Shown here: positions 24,676 through 36,679 of the stretch, piece by piece
How positions within the stretch are numbered: position 1 is the first letter of the stretch
How the letters are laid out: every line of letters starts with the position of its first letter
Assembly (NCBI GenBank): GCA_025617745.1
Contig: CM046863.1
Coordinates: forward strand, 1,302,001-1,366,000
Direction: 5' to 3'
Length of the DNA stretch: 64,000 nucleotides
DNA from: Heliocidaris erythrogramma
Taxonomy: Eukaryota > Echinodermata > Echinoidea > Camarodonta > Echinometridae
Notes under the pieces: model-generated
The model's database searches: none
What the model was told of the DNA's origin: nothing
What the model saw: the letters and a program-made list of their open reading frames with translations, nothing else
Made by a program: the position numbers and the translations under genes

Positions 24676-27323
24676 TGGTCTTGGCCATATAACGAATTAC
24701 GCCATGGCAAGAAAAGTGAATATCACCAATCAGAAAACTTCTTTAACGAACCCATATAATATTATATTATATAGGGTCACGGCAAGGTCACGGCAAGGTC
24801 CAGATCGGTTACATTGTAGCAGCTCCACGTTCAGCTGGTATTTTAATTATATTTATTAATAAACTTGAACAGAAAGTGCTTTGTTCTGTCATTTCCCTGG
24901 GAATCGTTTCGCGGTAGCAGCCACTTTTGTTTGTAAATATTAATTTTTCCACGGACACGCGCTTTGCAGCCGCGCGTCGACCGTGGGGGTCCCATAGACA
25001 AATTAAAACTTATAGACGGAAAGGTAGCACCCGCGGATTTCCCTCATTTGCATATAAGCCGTAGCGTCACCATTCAGGCTAAGCGTATTCGGCCCTGATT
25101 CGGCCACGCCCATTTGGTAACATTTCATTTTCCCGAAGCCCCCGATACCAAGAAAATATCGAAAAGTATCGAGAAACTCCTTATGCATTATTCATTTTTG
25201 TTTTGCATACTCGATTTATCAAACTTTGATTGGACCGGACCTTATGAATATGAATGTGATGGAAAGGGACGATTTGACCTCTCTTCGTCACTTCCGCTGT
25301 GAATTTGACGTCACCCGCACAAAGTAAAAAAAGTTGTGGAAAGTTTAGAGGTGAGTACACCTGTATTTATGCTTAATTTTCGAAAATTAGATTATATTTA
25401 TAACAAGTTCTGCCATTGTGAGTAATCTGTTTCAATTTCTCTACATTTTGAAGGGATTCTACAGAGCTGTATGTCATGAAACAATGTGTAATCTACTCTC
25501 GAACTTTCAATTCAATTTTCATCGTCATGAGCTAAATGTTGCAGCTCGATTCCCCTTACCACCCTGTCACTCGTGACGGCTTACCCGGACTTTCGGGCGG
25601 GACTATCTAGATACGTTTCGATAGATGATCTATTGATTGATGTCAATGCCAATGGCTGACAGATTTCGTAAACCTCGAAATAGATCGAACTTAGTCTGTA
25701 ATTCGATGATTTGGTTATCTAAGTTAGATGTAGACGCATAGACCCCGTTATATTCTGAAAGACAAAGGGCCCAGGTGAGACCCTTTCTAATTAATTGATT
25801 CTGTAGCGTAGGCTGTTCTTGTCAGGATTTTTTTTTTGAGAATGAAGAGGGGGTTTCATGTTGATACTAGTATTTTCCAGAGACCAGTCCAGGTCAAGGT
25901 TTACTTTGTGTACATGTACAGAGTTTGGTAATGCAGGGTTGTAATTTTAACGTAGTGGTTCTTAGTAAAAGTTAATTTGCTTAGGTGTACTAATGTTAGA
26001 TGAACTTTGGCCCACTTTTTTCTTCTAAAGTTGAGCCAAGGCCAAAGCCAAGGCTAGCTAGGCAAGCATCTAATGATCTAGACCGAACGAGAGAGAAATT
26101 TCGGTCTAGGCTAGCATCATGGTGATGAGGTTTTATATTTTTTACATTTCAAGAGAGAGAGAGAGAGAGAAGGGGGTACATAAATTAGTGTTGATTATAG
26201 ACCAGAATCAAAGGCCTTTAAGTTTAAAGAGGTAATAAATCTCCCCTGAGTATTAAATAGCTGGATGGCATTTGTTTCAGTATTGCATTCATTAGTCTCA
26301 TTCATGTTGACTTTGATTTCCATCAGATAAACATGGCAAGGAACTAACCTGTGGCTGATCTACTTGAAGATCTACTAGGTCTCCTTACATAACTTAACAA
26401 CTGTTGGAGGTGCCGGATGAAGTGGAAAGTCCTACTTGATGAGACATGAGAAATAAACAGGTAAGTCTAGTCTAGACCTTACTGCGGCAGCCTGAACGCA
26501 TAGCGTTCGTGGCAGCATCCCTGGGCTAGGGACTAGACCTAACTAGTTAGACCTAGGCCTATACCTATTACAGCTAAAAATTATAGACTAGGTCTGGTGG
26601 TGGTAGTGGATCCAGGATCAGTTAACTGGGGAGGGAGGGGTGGGGGGTGATGATGTGTTCACAATAAAGAGTGGCATTTTTAGTTAACATTGTCCAACCA
26701 AAACTATTTTTTTTTCTTTTTTCTGAGGAATGGACAATTCATTTGTCATTTTTCCTTTATCCACCACTGAGATCTGTTTTCAGTGTAATATGAAATTAGC
26801 TGTTTAGTGTCTTTAAATATCAATTATGATATATTTAAGGGATGTTCAGTGGGATGTCATAAATACAAATTTTAGTCCCCTTAATTATTACATTTAACAT
26901 TTCATTAATTCCTGCAAACAGAAACAAAACAAAATAAGATGGGTGAATGTATGTTATTGATGATATTATTATTTTCATTATTATTGTTATCATTATGATC
27001 ATTATTATTGTTAGTAGTAGTAGTAGTAGCAGTAATATTAGGGCCAAATATGACACTATTGATTACAGTCCATAAATCTATTGTAGTTAGTCTCCTCTTT
27101 GAAAAGATGAAGAGGGTGAGGATGAGTGTTTGTGTGATTTTTTTTCTTAATACAGGGTAATGCTTCTCTACCTCATCTATTCTACAACAGATGATGATGA
27201 TGATGAAGAGGAATGCTTACCTACTGAGAATGAAGACAAATTCTGAGAGGAACAATTACTACTTAGCTGCTTCAGTTTTGCATGGTAGGCATATGCTTTA
27301 AGAGTAAGATTGCTATCAGCCTT
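24676..27323. other. No confirmed gene; possible non-coding 5' exons
   Basis: A CRE-like TGACGTCA precedes a donor-like GAG|GTGAGT at 25352. A segment at 26327-26460 lies between TTTCCATCAG and AAACAG|GTAAGT and has no long frame. These could be untranslated leader exons of a + strand transcript, but without a coding continuation I do not call a gene. GA repeats lie at about 26150-26170 and AT/GTT repeats at about 26950-27030. Confidence 0.3.
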
Positions 27324-27552
27324 CAGGGGCGTCAATGTGTTTTTCGGAGGGGGGGGGGGGGGGGGCAAAACAGCCTAATAGCACCATTCATTATTTTTTC
27401 AATGCCTCTTAATTGCCAGCTTCTCCAAGGTAACATGAGGCAGGGAAATATAATTTTTTTTTTTTTTTTTTTTTTTTGGGGGGGGGGGGGGGGCAAAACT
27501 ATATTATTTGCCCTCCTACTGCCCACTTACCACCCCATAATCAACGCCCCTG
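27324..27552. mobile_element. hAT-like MITE with CAGGGGCGT ends
   Basis: The left end CAGGGGCGTCAATG and right end AATCAACGCCCCTG enclose 229 bp dominated by two G-runs preceded by A or T runs. The end sequence fits hAT MITEs. I find no clean 8-bp duplication. Confidence 0.6.
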
Positions 27553-28728
27553 GTTGTTATTAGTACCTCAATACAATCAAGGTACACACTTTTTGGTTTA
27601 AGAAGCCATTTTCTTGTGACTTTACTCATTTAGTTTCTTTTGAATAGCCTTGAAAATTTTATCTGTCCAAGTGGAAAAACTTTTTTCCTCTTTAAATACT
27701 TTTGAAAATTCCCACTTATTATTATATTAATATAATTTAAAGAGTCGATGTTAACTATTAATAGGAAACTCTAAATTTCAGTCTTTTTGCAAATTCTAAT
27801 TGTTGCTTGCTAAATTATAAAATACACAATGGATGCTATTTTCTAAACTCTTTCCTCTTTTCTTTCAACAGACATGGATTTCTACTTCAACTCTTCAGTG
27901 AAATAGACCCCTGCTTTGATAAACATCTAAATTTCTTCATATTGAAATCATACCTGGATTCTAGTCTAATATGCATCATTAGAATGGCGGAAAGGAGTTT
28001 TAAACGGGCGCCGCGGAACGTCTTGGAAAGTAGAGGGGCTTAGTGGGGGGGGGGGGGGGGGGCTGCGTGTAATGCCACATTTTTTGCACTGCCGTACGTT
28101 TGCACGTGTTTACTGAAAAAGGTGGGGGCTGCAGGCCCCCCACCGGCTCCGCGGTCCCTGTTAAAGTTCTTCAATTATATCTTAACCATCTTACCCACCC
28201 CCTCCCCATGTCAAATGTTGCAGTCACATGCAGCCATTTTGTGTAGTAGCTCGTTATTGTGAAGAGGTCTTCCTCTTCTATGTGGCCTAGTGGCCTCTCC
28301 TTTATTAAATCTTCTCACCATGTATAACAAATTAATAATAATAATTAACTGATTCTGTGAATTTGTGCTAATTTAATTACTATTCTATTATTGATCTTCA
28401 GAGAAAATCCATACTATTCAACACTTTATTTCAGGGATGCCACTGTTCAGACAAAAGTAGCAATTCCTACTTTTTCAACATAATTTTAGCCATATAAAAC
28501 CACTGTTTATGTAGTACCCAAGGGCCCATTCTAGATGATTTTCCCACTTTTTTATCAATTCTAATTGGCATCCCTGTTATTTAGATTCAAACTATAGAAT
28601 TAGATCTCCGTGTGTGTTTCTCCGGCCCCCCTTTTTAGTTAGACTTTTAATACTATTAATATGCAATATACATGTACCAACTAAAAGGAAGATGAATCAT
28701 TTGATTTATATTTCTTAGAAGTGTCAAC
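27553..28728. other. No confirmed gene
   Basis: An acceptor-like TTTCTTTCAACAG ends at about 27870 and precedes a short frame that runs into a G-run at about 28047. There is no donor and no recognisable domain. GC-rich sequence (27985-28150) around the G-run resembles the interior of other MITEs. Confidence 0.35.
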
Positions 28729-28740
28729 AAGACTCACATT

Positions 28741-29067
28741 TGTAAACAAATTTGTAGGCGTTTTACTCCCAGTGTTAAAGATCGTATGCTCGATCTGTAA
28801 TGAAAAACACAAGTCATAAAAAATTGGAACCAGCGGGATTCGAACCTGTCATCTACTGCTTTCCGGGCAGCGACTTAACCACCAGGCTATTCTGGTTCAC
28901 GGCCAAGTCACGATGAACTGGAATCAAATACCCAAGATCCTCTTCTTTCTGACTCATTAATATTGAACAGTCCGCCGTAGACAATGGTTAGTAAACGAAG
29001 AAGCTTGATGGGAGGAATTTTAATTTGTAAACAAATTAAAATTCCTCCCATCAAGGTTCTTCGTTTA
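28741..29067. mobile_element. tRNA-bearing element, 12-bp target duplication, hairpin end
   Basis: It is flanked by AAGACTCACATT at 28729-28740 and 29068-29079. It contains a minus-strand tRNA-like module (28827-28898) and ends in a 36-bp-arm hairpin (28992-29067). A longer palindromic relative with a 13-bp duplication is at 51134-51637. The long duplications fit target-primed or Penelope-type insertion better than a cut-and-paste transposase, yet the hairpin form resembles a foldback element. Confidence 0.75.
28827..28898 (-). repeat. tRNA-like module, 72 nt
   Basis: On the minus strand the sequence reads GAACCAG...CTGGTTC, with TAGCCTGGTGG (A-box) and GGTTCGAATCCC (B-box). A 5-bp anticodon stem with a CCGGAAA loop can form, but the usual U33 is C and the arms do not all fit. 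It is therefore tRNA-derived, and no anticodon is assigned. Confidence 0.55.
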
Positions 29068-29079
29068 AAGACTCACATT

Positions 29080-30064
29080 ATCTGTTTTTCAAGAGTAACA
29101 TGGTGTGCGTATTGAACATGGAAATTAGATGGTCATTTATTTCTTTTATTATTTCTTCTTTTGTTGGGTGTAGTGGTAAAAAGTTAATAGTATCTATTTC
29201 TCCAGTGTAAATTCAATAATTTACCTCTTGAATATAGGGATTGAAATTAATAATGTATGATTCATTTATATTGAAATTCATTTTTTAATGCATGTACATA
29301 TTTGTACTACTGTCAAGAAAAGAATATTATTTGACCATGACAAGTCAGTTGTAATAGAACTCGTGAAAGAGTATGACTGCAGATAAATGATGGGTTTATT
29401 TAAGAAGTAATACAATGTCTAAACATCTCTAAAGACTGTTATCATTTCTGTATGTACAAAAATATTCATTAAAAAGTGAGAAAATCTAACTATTCCCGAA
29501 TTGACGTGTGCATAAAATTGCACCTTAAATCTTGATTGTAAGAAAGATAATTGTTATTGAAAATGTGCATGTGAACATGATAAAGGTCCTCTCACGTTAT
29601 ATCAATGACATGAACCATATGGGGATGGGGGTGTGATCGAGGTGCGTATGAGAGAGAGAGAGATAAAAAAGAGAGAGAGAGAGGGAAGAAAAAAAGATGA
29701 GAAAAGGTGAAATTTTCTGATTTTTTTTATTTTTTTTTTTTTTTTTTTTTTTTTTGGGGGGGGGGGGGGTTAGCCAGCCCTCCAAGATTTTTTTCCCCTC
29801 CAAAATGAACCAGGACGTGTGATCGAGGTGTGTGTATGAGAGAGAGAGAGGAGAGAGAGAAAGGGGAGGGAAGAAAAAAGATGAGGAAAGGTGAAAGAAG
29901 ATTTGATGAAAATGGGGGAGGGGAATTTTTTTAGCTAGCCCTTCGAGAATTTTTTTTCCTCCTCCAAAATTTGGGGGGTGGGGCGGGGTTACCAGATTTG
30001 ATGAGGTGCAGTTTTCCTCCATAATTCTCTGACAAGCAAAATATGAATTTCAAAAAAGGTTATA
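29080..30064. repeat. No gene; duplicated GA/T-run block at the right
   Basis: 29080-29600 is AT-rich and featureless. At 29625-29780 and 29815-29990 the same phrase (GTGTGATCGAGGTG, GA repeats, AAAGATGAGRAAAGGTGAA, T- or G-runs, TAGC(C/T)AGCCC) occurs twice in tandem, an approximately 190-bp duplication. The frames on it are not coding. Confidence 0.55.
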
Positions 30065-30609
30065 GGGTAGGTGCAGGTAATATGGGGCTGCAGGTAATAT
30101 GGGACCCTGAGCTGAGGTTCACAGTAAAAGCCACAGCAACCATACATATTTTGTCAATTTCACTGAGCTGGAAGCCTAAGGCATTGCATTATTCTTGGCA
30201 TAGGACTGGTCTGCAGGTTTACTTTTCTTCAGACGATCTATAAATTATATAATTTTAAGTCAACATATTCATTAAAGGTTCTTAAAATGTGAAATCATCT
30301 TACAGTTAATGACTTTTATACATTTTAAAGTAAATACCAGACATAATAGAGTCGTTTTAATGTGAACCTAATGTCTTTAATTAATGGTCCCATATTACCT
30401 GCACTGCAGGTAATATGGGACTATTGGTGATGATGTCATAATTTGCATATAATGGACAGGGGGCTGGTGATAATTTTGTTTTCTTTACATTAAAAGTTAG
30501 ACTAGTCGTTACTGATTCATGGGAACAAAGTATATTCTGTGTGTCTTTATTTGTCTTTATGCAAATTATGCAAATGAGCTTAAGGGTCCCATATTACCTG
30601 CACCTACCC
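30065..30609. mobile_element. MITE with GGGTAGGTGCAGGTAATATG ends and TA duplication
   Basis: 545 bp lies between TA at 30063-30064 and TA at 30610-30611. The terminal inverted repeat GGGTAGGTGCAGGTAATATG is followed by extra internal copies of CAGGTAATATGGGAC. It is non-coding and probably mobilised by a TA-specific transposase. Confidence 0.8.
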
Positions 30610-30611
30610 TA

Positions 30612-31985
30612 TGTTATAAAAGAAAGGGGTGGCACACTTAAATAGGCTTATACTTGTCTTTCCAAAAAAAATAGAGGGGGGGGGGGTCAAAAGCTGTTAG
30701 GGGGCAGTCTGTCCCCTTGCCCACCCCACCCGGGTATGCTAGTGGGGGGGGGGGGGGGGGGGGGGTGAGAAAGAGGGAAAGAAAGTAAAGAATAAAAATG
30801 TAATAGTTTTCGGGTCAACTAAAATGGCCGAATTTTCAAGGTTCATAATTCTCTTTGAAAGGTACAATTATAAGATTCACAAATTGGTATCAATGCGAAA
30901 GTTGCCCCTCAAGAAAATCAAAGGATACCTCTTCTTCTACACCGGCTGATATTTTATTCTTACCTTAATTTGGCCTTCAATTATTATACACACTCCCCCC
31001 CCCCCCCTTTTTTTTTATAACATTATCCTACTGGTCAAAGATAGTAAATTTATTAAAAAGTAATTTGAAAAATTACTTATTATGAATGTAAAAGTTTTTT
31101 CTCTTAATTCATGAGATGTGATAAATTTAATGTGAACAACATGTATTTATCTTCTTCATAACTACGGTATACAACTCATTGAACTCGACCAAGTAACGTT
31201 AACCTTTTTGTGCTGACTGATCACATGTTGGGACCTAATTATCATAAAGATTTAACCATATGAATGACGCCCATTCGTCAATTATCGATGCGCCGTCATT
31301 AGCCAAGTGATGAATATGATGAATACATTAGCATACATGAATAGATTAGGCGGATTTGACCTTTCTTAATGCGCATGCGTGACACTGATCCACATTTATA
31401 TTTTACCTGTGTGTAAAGCATATACACTGTAGGGGAGCATCGTACAAAATGAATAATGCATCGGGGGCTTCGGGCGCGTTCAAATCGTGCCCAAATGTTA
31501 CAGCGTAATGGCGGCCGCTTTAGGGGCTTGGTGGGTCCACGTGCGTTTTTCTCCACGTGGCCACTTGCGTCATAATGGATGCGCGAATATTTATGTTTGA
31601 GCCTTTTGATTCGCTTGTAGTGGTTGTATTAGTCAAACCATTCCTGGGTGTGCTTAGTCATTTTTTGTGATAATGTTATGCTTTTTATTCAATGATCATT
31701 TCATTGATTGGAAAGTATTCGTTAGGAATAAAGAATATTCATTATTTGTTCTTAATTTTATTGTAGATATTTTGGTGGTAATCCGATTTCTTTTTTATAA
31801 ATAAAGTTTTGGTCTCTTATTAGCACAATTCTTTCCCTTCGGACATTTCTTTTCTCTCAAGGGATCAGCTGTGATTGGTCTGTATTGTTAGTGTTCTGAT
31901 TGGTGCGTTGTAGAGCAATTTTATAGGTAAGAAGTCAAGAAGTTTGTTAGGAAACTTGGTCTTGGTTTTTCTAATTTTATCTCGC
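30612..31985. other. No gene; G-runs and AT-rich sequence
   Basis: G-runs at about 30677, 30744-30765 and a C-run at 30992-31006. I recognise no exon. The right end (about 31860 onward) may hold leader or terminal sequence of the Gypsy remnant. Confidence 0.4.
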
Positions 31986-31989
31986 ACAG

Positions 31990-33175
31990 CCGTAACGTCA
32001 ATTCGGGCTACTCCGTCCGTAGACCAGCGCAACATGGCCGCAGACCAGCAGCATGACGAGGAATTAGCTTCATTGCTAAATGGCACTTCCTCACTGGTCT
32101 TTGAGAAGATTCTCCTCCTCGAGTGAGAGGCTTACATTTGGTGTGATATGACTACCGGCTGTCCGCGCCCATTTGTACCGTCCAAGCACAGCCGCGATGT
32201 GTTTGATTCTTTAGTTTGTCACACCCCAGGATTAGGGCTTCGCAAAAGATGGTAACTGCTCGTTTTGTTTGGCCCGGTGTAAACAGAGATGTCCGAGTGT
32301 GGGCCCGTACATGTTTACATTGCCAGCGCGCCAAAGTGCAGCGTCCTGTTCATGCACCTCTTGGCACTTTTGCCTACCCAGATGCCCGTTTCGCACACGT
32401 GCACATAGATTTGGTAGGCCCTTTGCCCCTTCCAAAGGCTGTGTGTATTTATTGACGTGTGTTGACAGATTTACTCGATGGCCCGAGGCCATTCCTATCC
32501 CGACGCTACCGCGGAGACTGTCGCAGCAGCTCTCGTTGAGCATTGGGTCTCCCGCTTTGGCACGCCGTCTACTATCACTCATGATCGCGGCCCCCAATTC
32601 CAATCCGCTTTGTTCACTGCCTTAACTAACCTTCTTGGCAGCCGTTCAATCTCCACTACGGCCTATCATCCTCAGGCCATCGGTATGGTGGAGCGTTTTC
32701 ACCGACAACTCATGGCCTCATTAAAGGGCCAGTCGGACCCCAGTCAATGGCGGGAGCTTTTGCCCTTAGTTTTGCTGGGCATTCGCGCTTCCGCCAAGGA
32801 GGACCTGGGTTGTTCCTCGTCAGAACTCGTCTACGGGACTGCTCTCCGTTTACCTGGGCAGCCGCTGGTGCCCGCGCCGCAGCAGGGTGCTGACCCCGCT
32901 GATTATGTGCAGCGCCTCAGGCGGCACATGACCGCTCTCTCTCCAACCGGGACGCGCCCGCAGGCACGCTCTGGGTTTGTCCATCAGTCCTTAGATACTT
33001 GTACTCATGTTTTCCTCCGTCATGACGCGGTTACCAAGCCTTTGCAACCCCCATATTCGGCCCCTATAAGGTGCTGCGGGCGTGCCCATAAGTACATCGT
33101 TATCAGTACGAATGATAAGGCTGCTACCGTTAGCATTGATCGTCTTAAGCCTGCTTTTCCTAACTGGTGACTTTG
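31990..33175 (+). mobile_element. Broken Ty3/Gypsy-type LTR retrotransposon remnant
   Basis: This is a fossil element on the plus strand. The best part is the integrase: a zinc-binding region with 'CLHCQRAK', then 'HIDLVGPLP' and a DDE core with 'THDRGPQFQS' and 'TAYHPQAIGMVERFHRQL' (about 32216-32950). A short Gag-like start may lie at about 32033-32125. The Gypsy assignment rests on the integrase phrases. It is broken, with several breaks, and no matching LTR pair was found, so it is probably old. It is GC-rich relative to the surroundings. Confidence 0.85.
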
Positions 33176-33571
33176 AGTGAGAGGTAACGCGAACGGGGAT
33201 ATATACCACCCGCTAGTTGCCCGAGTTCTTCACTCGCCAAACTATATATCTACTACTCCGGGGAGCATTAAAGTATATCCGTACTGCTATAAAAATCTAC
33301 TACTGAATTATTTTCTCTCAAATTTGCTGAAACGTCAAAGCTTTCGCTCTTCGCTGGAAAGTGGGAGTCTACCCCTCCCTGTACACACTTTTAAGCCTCG
33401 GTCACAAATACCATTAAGAATTTTATATAATTTCGTAACATCTTCTCAAGAAGGCCGTACGAAACCAGCGTTCGTAGACCGCTTGTAGACCGTTTAGTCC
33501 ATGGGCCAGAAACCGAAAAGGTCCCCCCCCTTAGGCAAAACAAATGTGGGCAAAACATCTTGCCCAGGGAT
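33176..33571. other. No gene recognised
   Basis: Sequence after the Gypsy remnant ('GAGGTAACGCGAACGG' onward), possibly its non-coding 3' part. No coding signal. Confidence 0.35.
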
Positions 33572-33650
33572 GTAAGCACCGATCAAGGATCGAATCCAAG
33601 AGCTCTTGTATGAGAGTGAAAGGCTTTCACCAATATACCACAGTGCTTCC
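33572..33650 (-). repeat. tRNA-like module
   Basis: On the minus strand the segment begins GGAAGCAC and ends GTGCTTAC, so six base pairs of an acceptor-like stem form. It has TGGTATATTGGTGA (A-box-like) and GGATTCGATCC (B-box). The body is slightly long for a tRNA, so it is probably a tRNA-derived repeat head. Confidence 0.5.
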
Positions 33651-34047
33651 ACCCTGTAATTGGAATGTAACGAAGTACAATGTAGGCATCTAATTAAACA
33701 CAATTGAAGCTGCGTCTTTAATTGCAATCAAAAGCCGGATTATTATAAAAATATGCCGTTGCTAAAGGAAAAGAATGATAAGAAAGCTAATCCCTGATAG
33801 CAGAAAGTGTTAACAAATGACGTGATATTTACGTCGTGGTTTTCGTCTTTTTTACGTCCTGTAATTACGTCAATAAGACGACAACTTGCACCAACGCAAG
33901 ACGTCAAGAGGACGTCTTATTTTACGTCTTGTACACTGTAAAAACTAAAGTGCTACTTTTAGGGGCATGTATAGTGACTGCACCTGAAATGTTGTTTATA
34001 GCACTTGTAGTGTGCTAATTTACCAGCAAAAAAAAAAATGTGACCGT

Positions 34048-34114
34048 GGCGAGCCTCGAACCAGGTTCCGCTGATTGAGAGGCGCTGACGTTACCGATGG
34101 ACTAACGAATGCTT
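34048..34114 (-). repeat. tRNA-like module in foldback core
   Basis: Same module as 4879-4945, with 'GGTTCGAGGCTCGCC' as B-box on the minus strand. Inverted partner at 34215-34278. Confidence 0.55.
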
Positions 34115-34214
34115 CTTGCAGTCCAGTTTAGTCATGGGAGTCAAGTAGATAACATGAACTATGTGGTGTCGTAAATTCACTATGTAACAATATGATCTGC
34201 TCTAAATCGTACAA

Positions 34215-34278
34215 TGTGAGTTAGCCTAGCGGTAATGCCAGCAATTCTCGATCAGCGGACCCTGGTTCGAAGCTCGCC
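34215..34278 (+). repeat. tRNA-like module, inverted partner
   Basis: Same module as 5046-5108: 'GTTAGCCTAGCGGTAATGCC' then 'GGTTCGAAGCTCGCC'. Confidence 0.55.
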
Positions 34279-34583
34279 CAAATCATTTTTTTATGAATGT
34301 TTAGCAGTTTAAGGAGCCGGTTCAGCTCCCGTGAAAGTGCTGAAATAGCACGCTGTGTGCATTCAATAGCACTCTGAGTGCAGTCCCTATGCATGCCCTC
34401 AAAAAGTGCTATATACAGCACTTCAGTTTTTACAGTGTACAGATGACGTCAAAATAAGACGTCCTCTTGACGTCTTGCGTTAGTGCAAGTTGTCGTCTTA
34501 TTGACGTAATTACAGGACGTAAAAAAGACAAAAACCACGACGTAAATATCACGTAATTTTTACCACTTTCTGCTATCAGGGAT

Positions 34584-34948
34584 AGTGATTTTTAAGAAAG
34601 GGATATTTATGTATCTAAATAATGAATTATAAACAAGTGCAACTGTCCTATTGGTTCAAATCCAGATCAAGGCCTCATCAATCGAGATCATGCCTGGTAG
34701 GACACTTGCTATGACAAACGAAGATGCAAATGTTCAAATATATATGCAAGACTTCTGAAAATTCATTGTAAGCCAATTCATATTGAAAATGTACCACTGT
34801 ACCTGGAGATACTCTCATCTACTGTGTTGTCGCATTACAGTATTAACTTTGACCACTTGGTAGGTGTTGTAATGTGGCTGTGAGCACCAAAAGCATATCT
34901 TTAAAATAATGGCAATTCAGAAAGTGGCATTGTTTTAGTTTAACATTA
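34584..34948. other. No recognisable feature
   Basis: AT-rich sequence between two mobile elements. Nothing recognised. Confidence 0.45.
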
Positions 34949-34969
34949 TTTTAAAACCGTATCCGGACA

Positions 34970-35620
34970 CCTACCCCCTGGACAACCACCCCCGGATAAC
35001 CACCCCTAGGATAACCACCCTCTAGGACAACTACCCCCTAGGACAACTACCCCCTAGGGCAACCACCCTCTAGGACGACTACCCCCTAGGACATGTAACC
35101 ACCGGATAACTACCCCCCACACAACTACCCCCTAGGACATGTAACCCCCGGATAACTACCCCCCCAGACAACTACCCCCTAGGACAACCACCCTCTAGGA
35201 CAACTACCCCCAGGACAACTACCCCCCGGACAACTACCCCCTAGGATAACTACTCCCGGACAACTACCCCCTAGGATAACTACTCCCGACAACTACCCCC
35301 TAGGACAACTACCCCCAGGACAACTACCCCCCAGACAACTACCCCTAGGACAACTAGGACAACTACCCCCCGTACAACTACCCCCTGGACAACCACCCCC
35401 TAGGACAACTACCCCCAGGACAACTACCCCCCCTGATAACTACCCCCGGACAACCACCCCCTAGGACAACTACCACCGGGACAACCACCCCCGGACAACC
35501 ACCCCGGACAACCACCCCCTGGACAACTACCCCCCCCCCCCCAGACAACTACCCCCTAAGACAACTACCCCCCAGACAACTACCCCCAGACAACCACCCT
35601 CTACGACAATTACCCCCAGA
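34970..35620 (+). repeat. Terminal array, GGACAACTACCCCCTA units
   Basis: About forty degenerate units. Variants alternate ACAACTACCCCC, ATAACCACCCCC and CTAGGA linkers. The mirror array closes the element at about 38200-38655. A C-run lies at about 35531-35542. Confidence 0.9.
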
Positions 35621-35811
35621 CGCGTATTTTTTTTCTGTAAGGATTTGCGCCACTGACAAGAAAGGGCAGTATTTGAGCGTCAAGATGCCCCGTTTTGGAG
35701 ACTATGAGACTACAACTTTAAGACTTTTATTTTCTCTCAGTTTCACCTTACTTTATTTCAGCAAAAGAAAATTTTGTCAATGATACTTTCCTAAATTCTA
35801 ACACCCCTTAG

Positions 35812-35880
35812 CCTGCCGAGGCTCGAACTCGTGATTCCTTCATGACGAGGACAACGTGAATCCGAATGCGCTACACAAGG
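35812..35880 (-). repeat. tRNA-headed SINE-like unit, arm 1 (head)
   Basis: The minus strand has TGTAGCGCATTCGG (A-box-like) and CGAGTTCGAGCCTCGGC (B-box). A body follows (to about 35700) with TTTTCTTTTGCTGAAATAAA and a GTGAAACTGAGAGAAAATA phrase, as in the plus-strand partner at 37951. Confidence 0.6.
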
Positions 35881-36334
35881 AACTGCGTGACTCGTTCGCT
35901 CATTTTATTATATCCCTACAATTTGTTTTTCATGAATATTCATGCCGACTAGTCTTGATGGAATAAACCGTATTGTCACCCCTCTTGACGCTTAAATACT
36001 GCCCTCTCTCGTTGGGTGGCTCAAGTCCTGACAGAAAAAAAATATAGCCCCCCGAACAACTACCCCAGGACAACCACCCTCTAGGAAAAGTACCCCAAAT
36101 TGGACTTAACATCACATTGAACAAGATTGTGTTCGTTCGCTACGCTCGCTCGCCAAAATATAATTAATATGGCCTTTAGCAAAATTTCTGTCCGGACGCG
36201 TGTATTTTTACCGTAATACTTATGCGTCAAATTGCTTATAATACGGTTTATTCCGTCAAGACTAGTAGGTATGAATATTCATGAAAACGAATTGTAGCTC
36301 GATGTAATAAAACGAGCAAGGCCATTGAGTAGCT

Positions 36335-36408
36335 GTTCTGCGTGGCGCAATCGGATAATCCGGTGCTCTCTGGATGAAAGGACCGCGAGTTCAAATCTCG
36401 CTAGAGGT
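36335..36408 (+). repeat. tRNA-headed SINE-like unit, arm 2 (head)
   Basis: TGGCGCAATCGGATAATCC is a good A-box/D-arm and GCGAGTTCAAATCTCGC a good T-arm. The following body (to about 36505) again has TTTTCTTTTGCTGATTTAAT. The inverted partner is at 38371-38441. It is the best-preserved tRNA head in this element but lacks a clean acceptor stem. Confidence 0.6.
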
Positions 36409-36679
36409 TTATATTGCGAAATTTTCTTTTGCTGATTTAATAAATAAGGTGACTGAGTAAGAAAATACAAGTCCGATACTTGTAGTCTCTTTTAAAGTCT
36501 TCAAAAAGGGGTTTCTGACGCGTTAGGTTTACGGAAAAAAAGACACTGCCCAGACCTGCAACAATAAAGCCCAGATAATATACCAAATTTTATTAAAAGA
36601 GAAGTGTTTGTTTTCGCTCATGCTTGCTCGCTTAATTGTTCCTCCTCCAACTTCCAACAATAAAACGTAGTTTATCACA

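Larger units (their letters stand above)
33792..34583. mobile_element. tRNA-bearing foldback element, clean copy
   Basis: 792 bp with inverted ends CCCTGATAGCAGAAAGTG / CACTTTCTGCTATCAGGG. Arms of about 145 bp are filled with ACGTC/GACGT words. An inner inverted pair is built on GTACACTGTAAAAACT / AGTTTTTACAGTGTAC and AAAGTGCT words, and two inverted tRNA-like modules sit in the core. There is no reading frame of substance, so it is non-autonomous. A rearranged copy is at 4553-5417. No sure target duplication is visible. Confidence 0.85.

Noticed and set aside
27282-27563. Frames across the double G-run region
   Set aside because: Homopolymer artefacts inside a MITE.
33792-34583. An 8-bp or TA target duplication for the tRNA foldback element
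   Set aside because: Flanks (GCTAAT left, ATAGTG right) do not give a convincing repeat.
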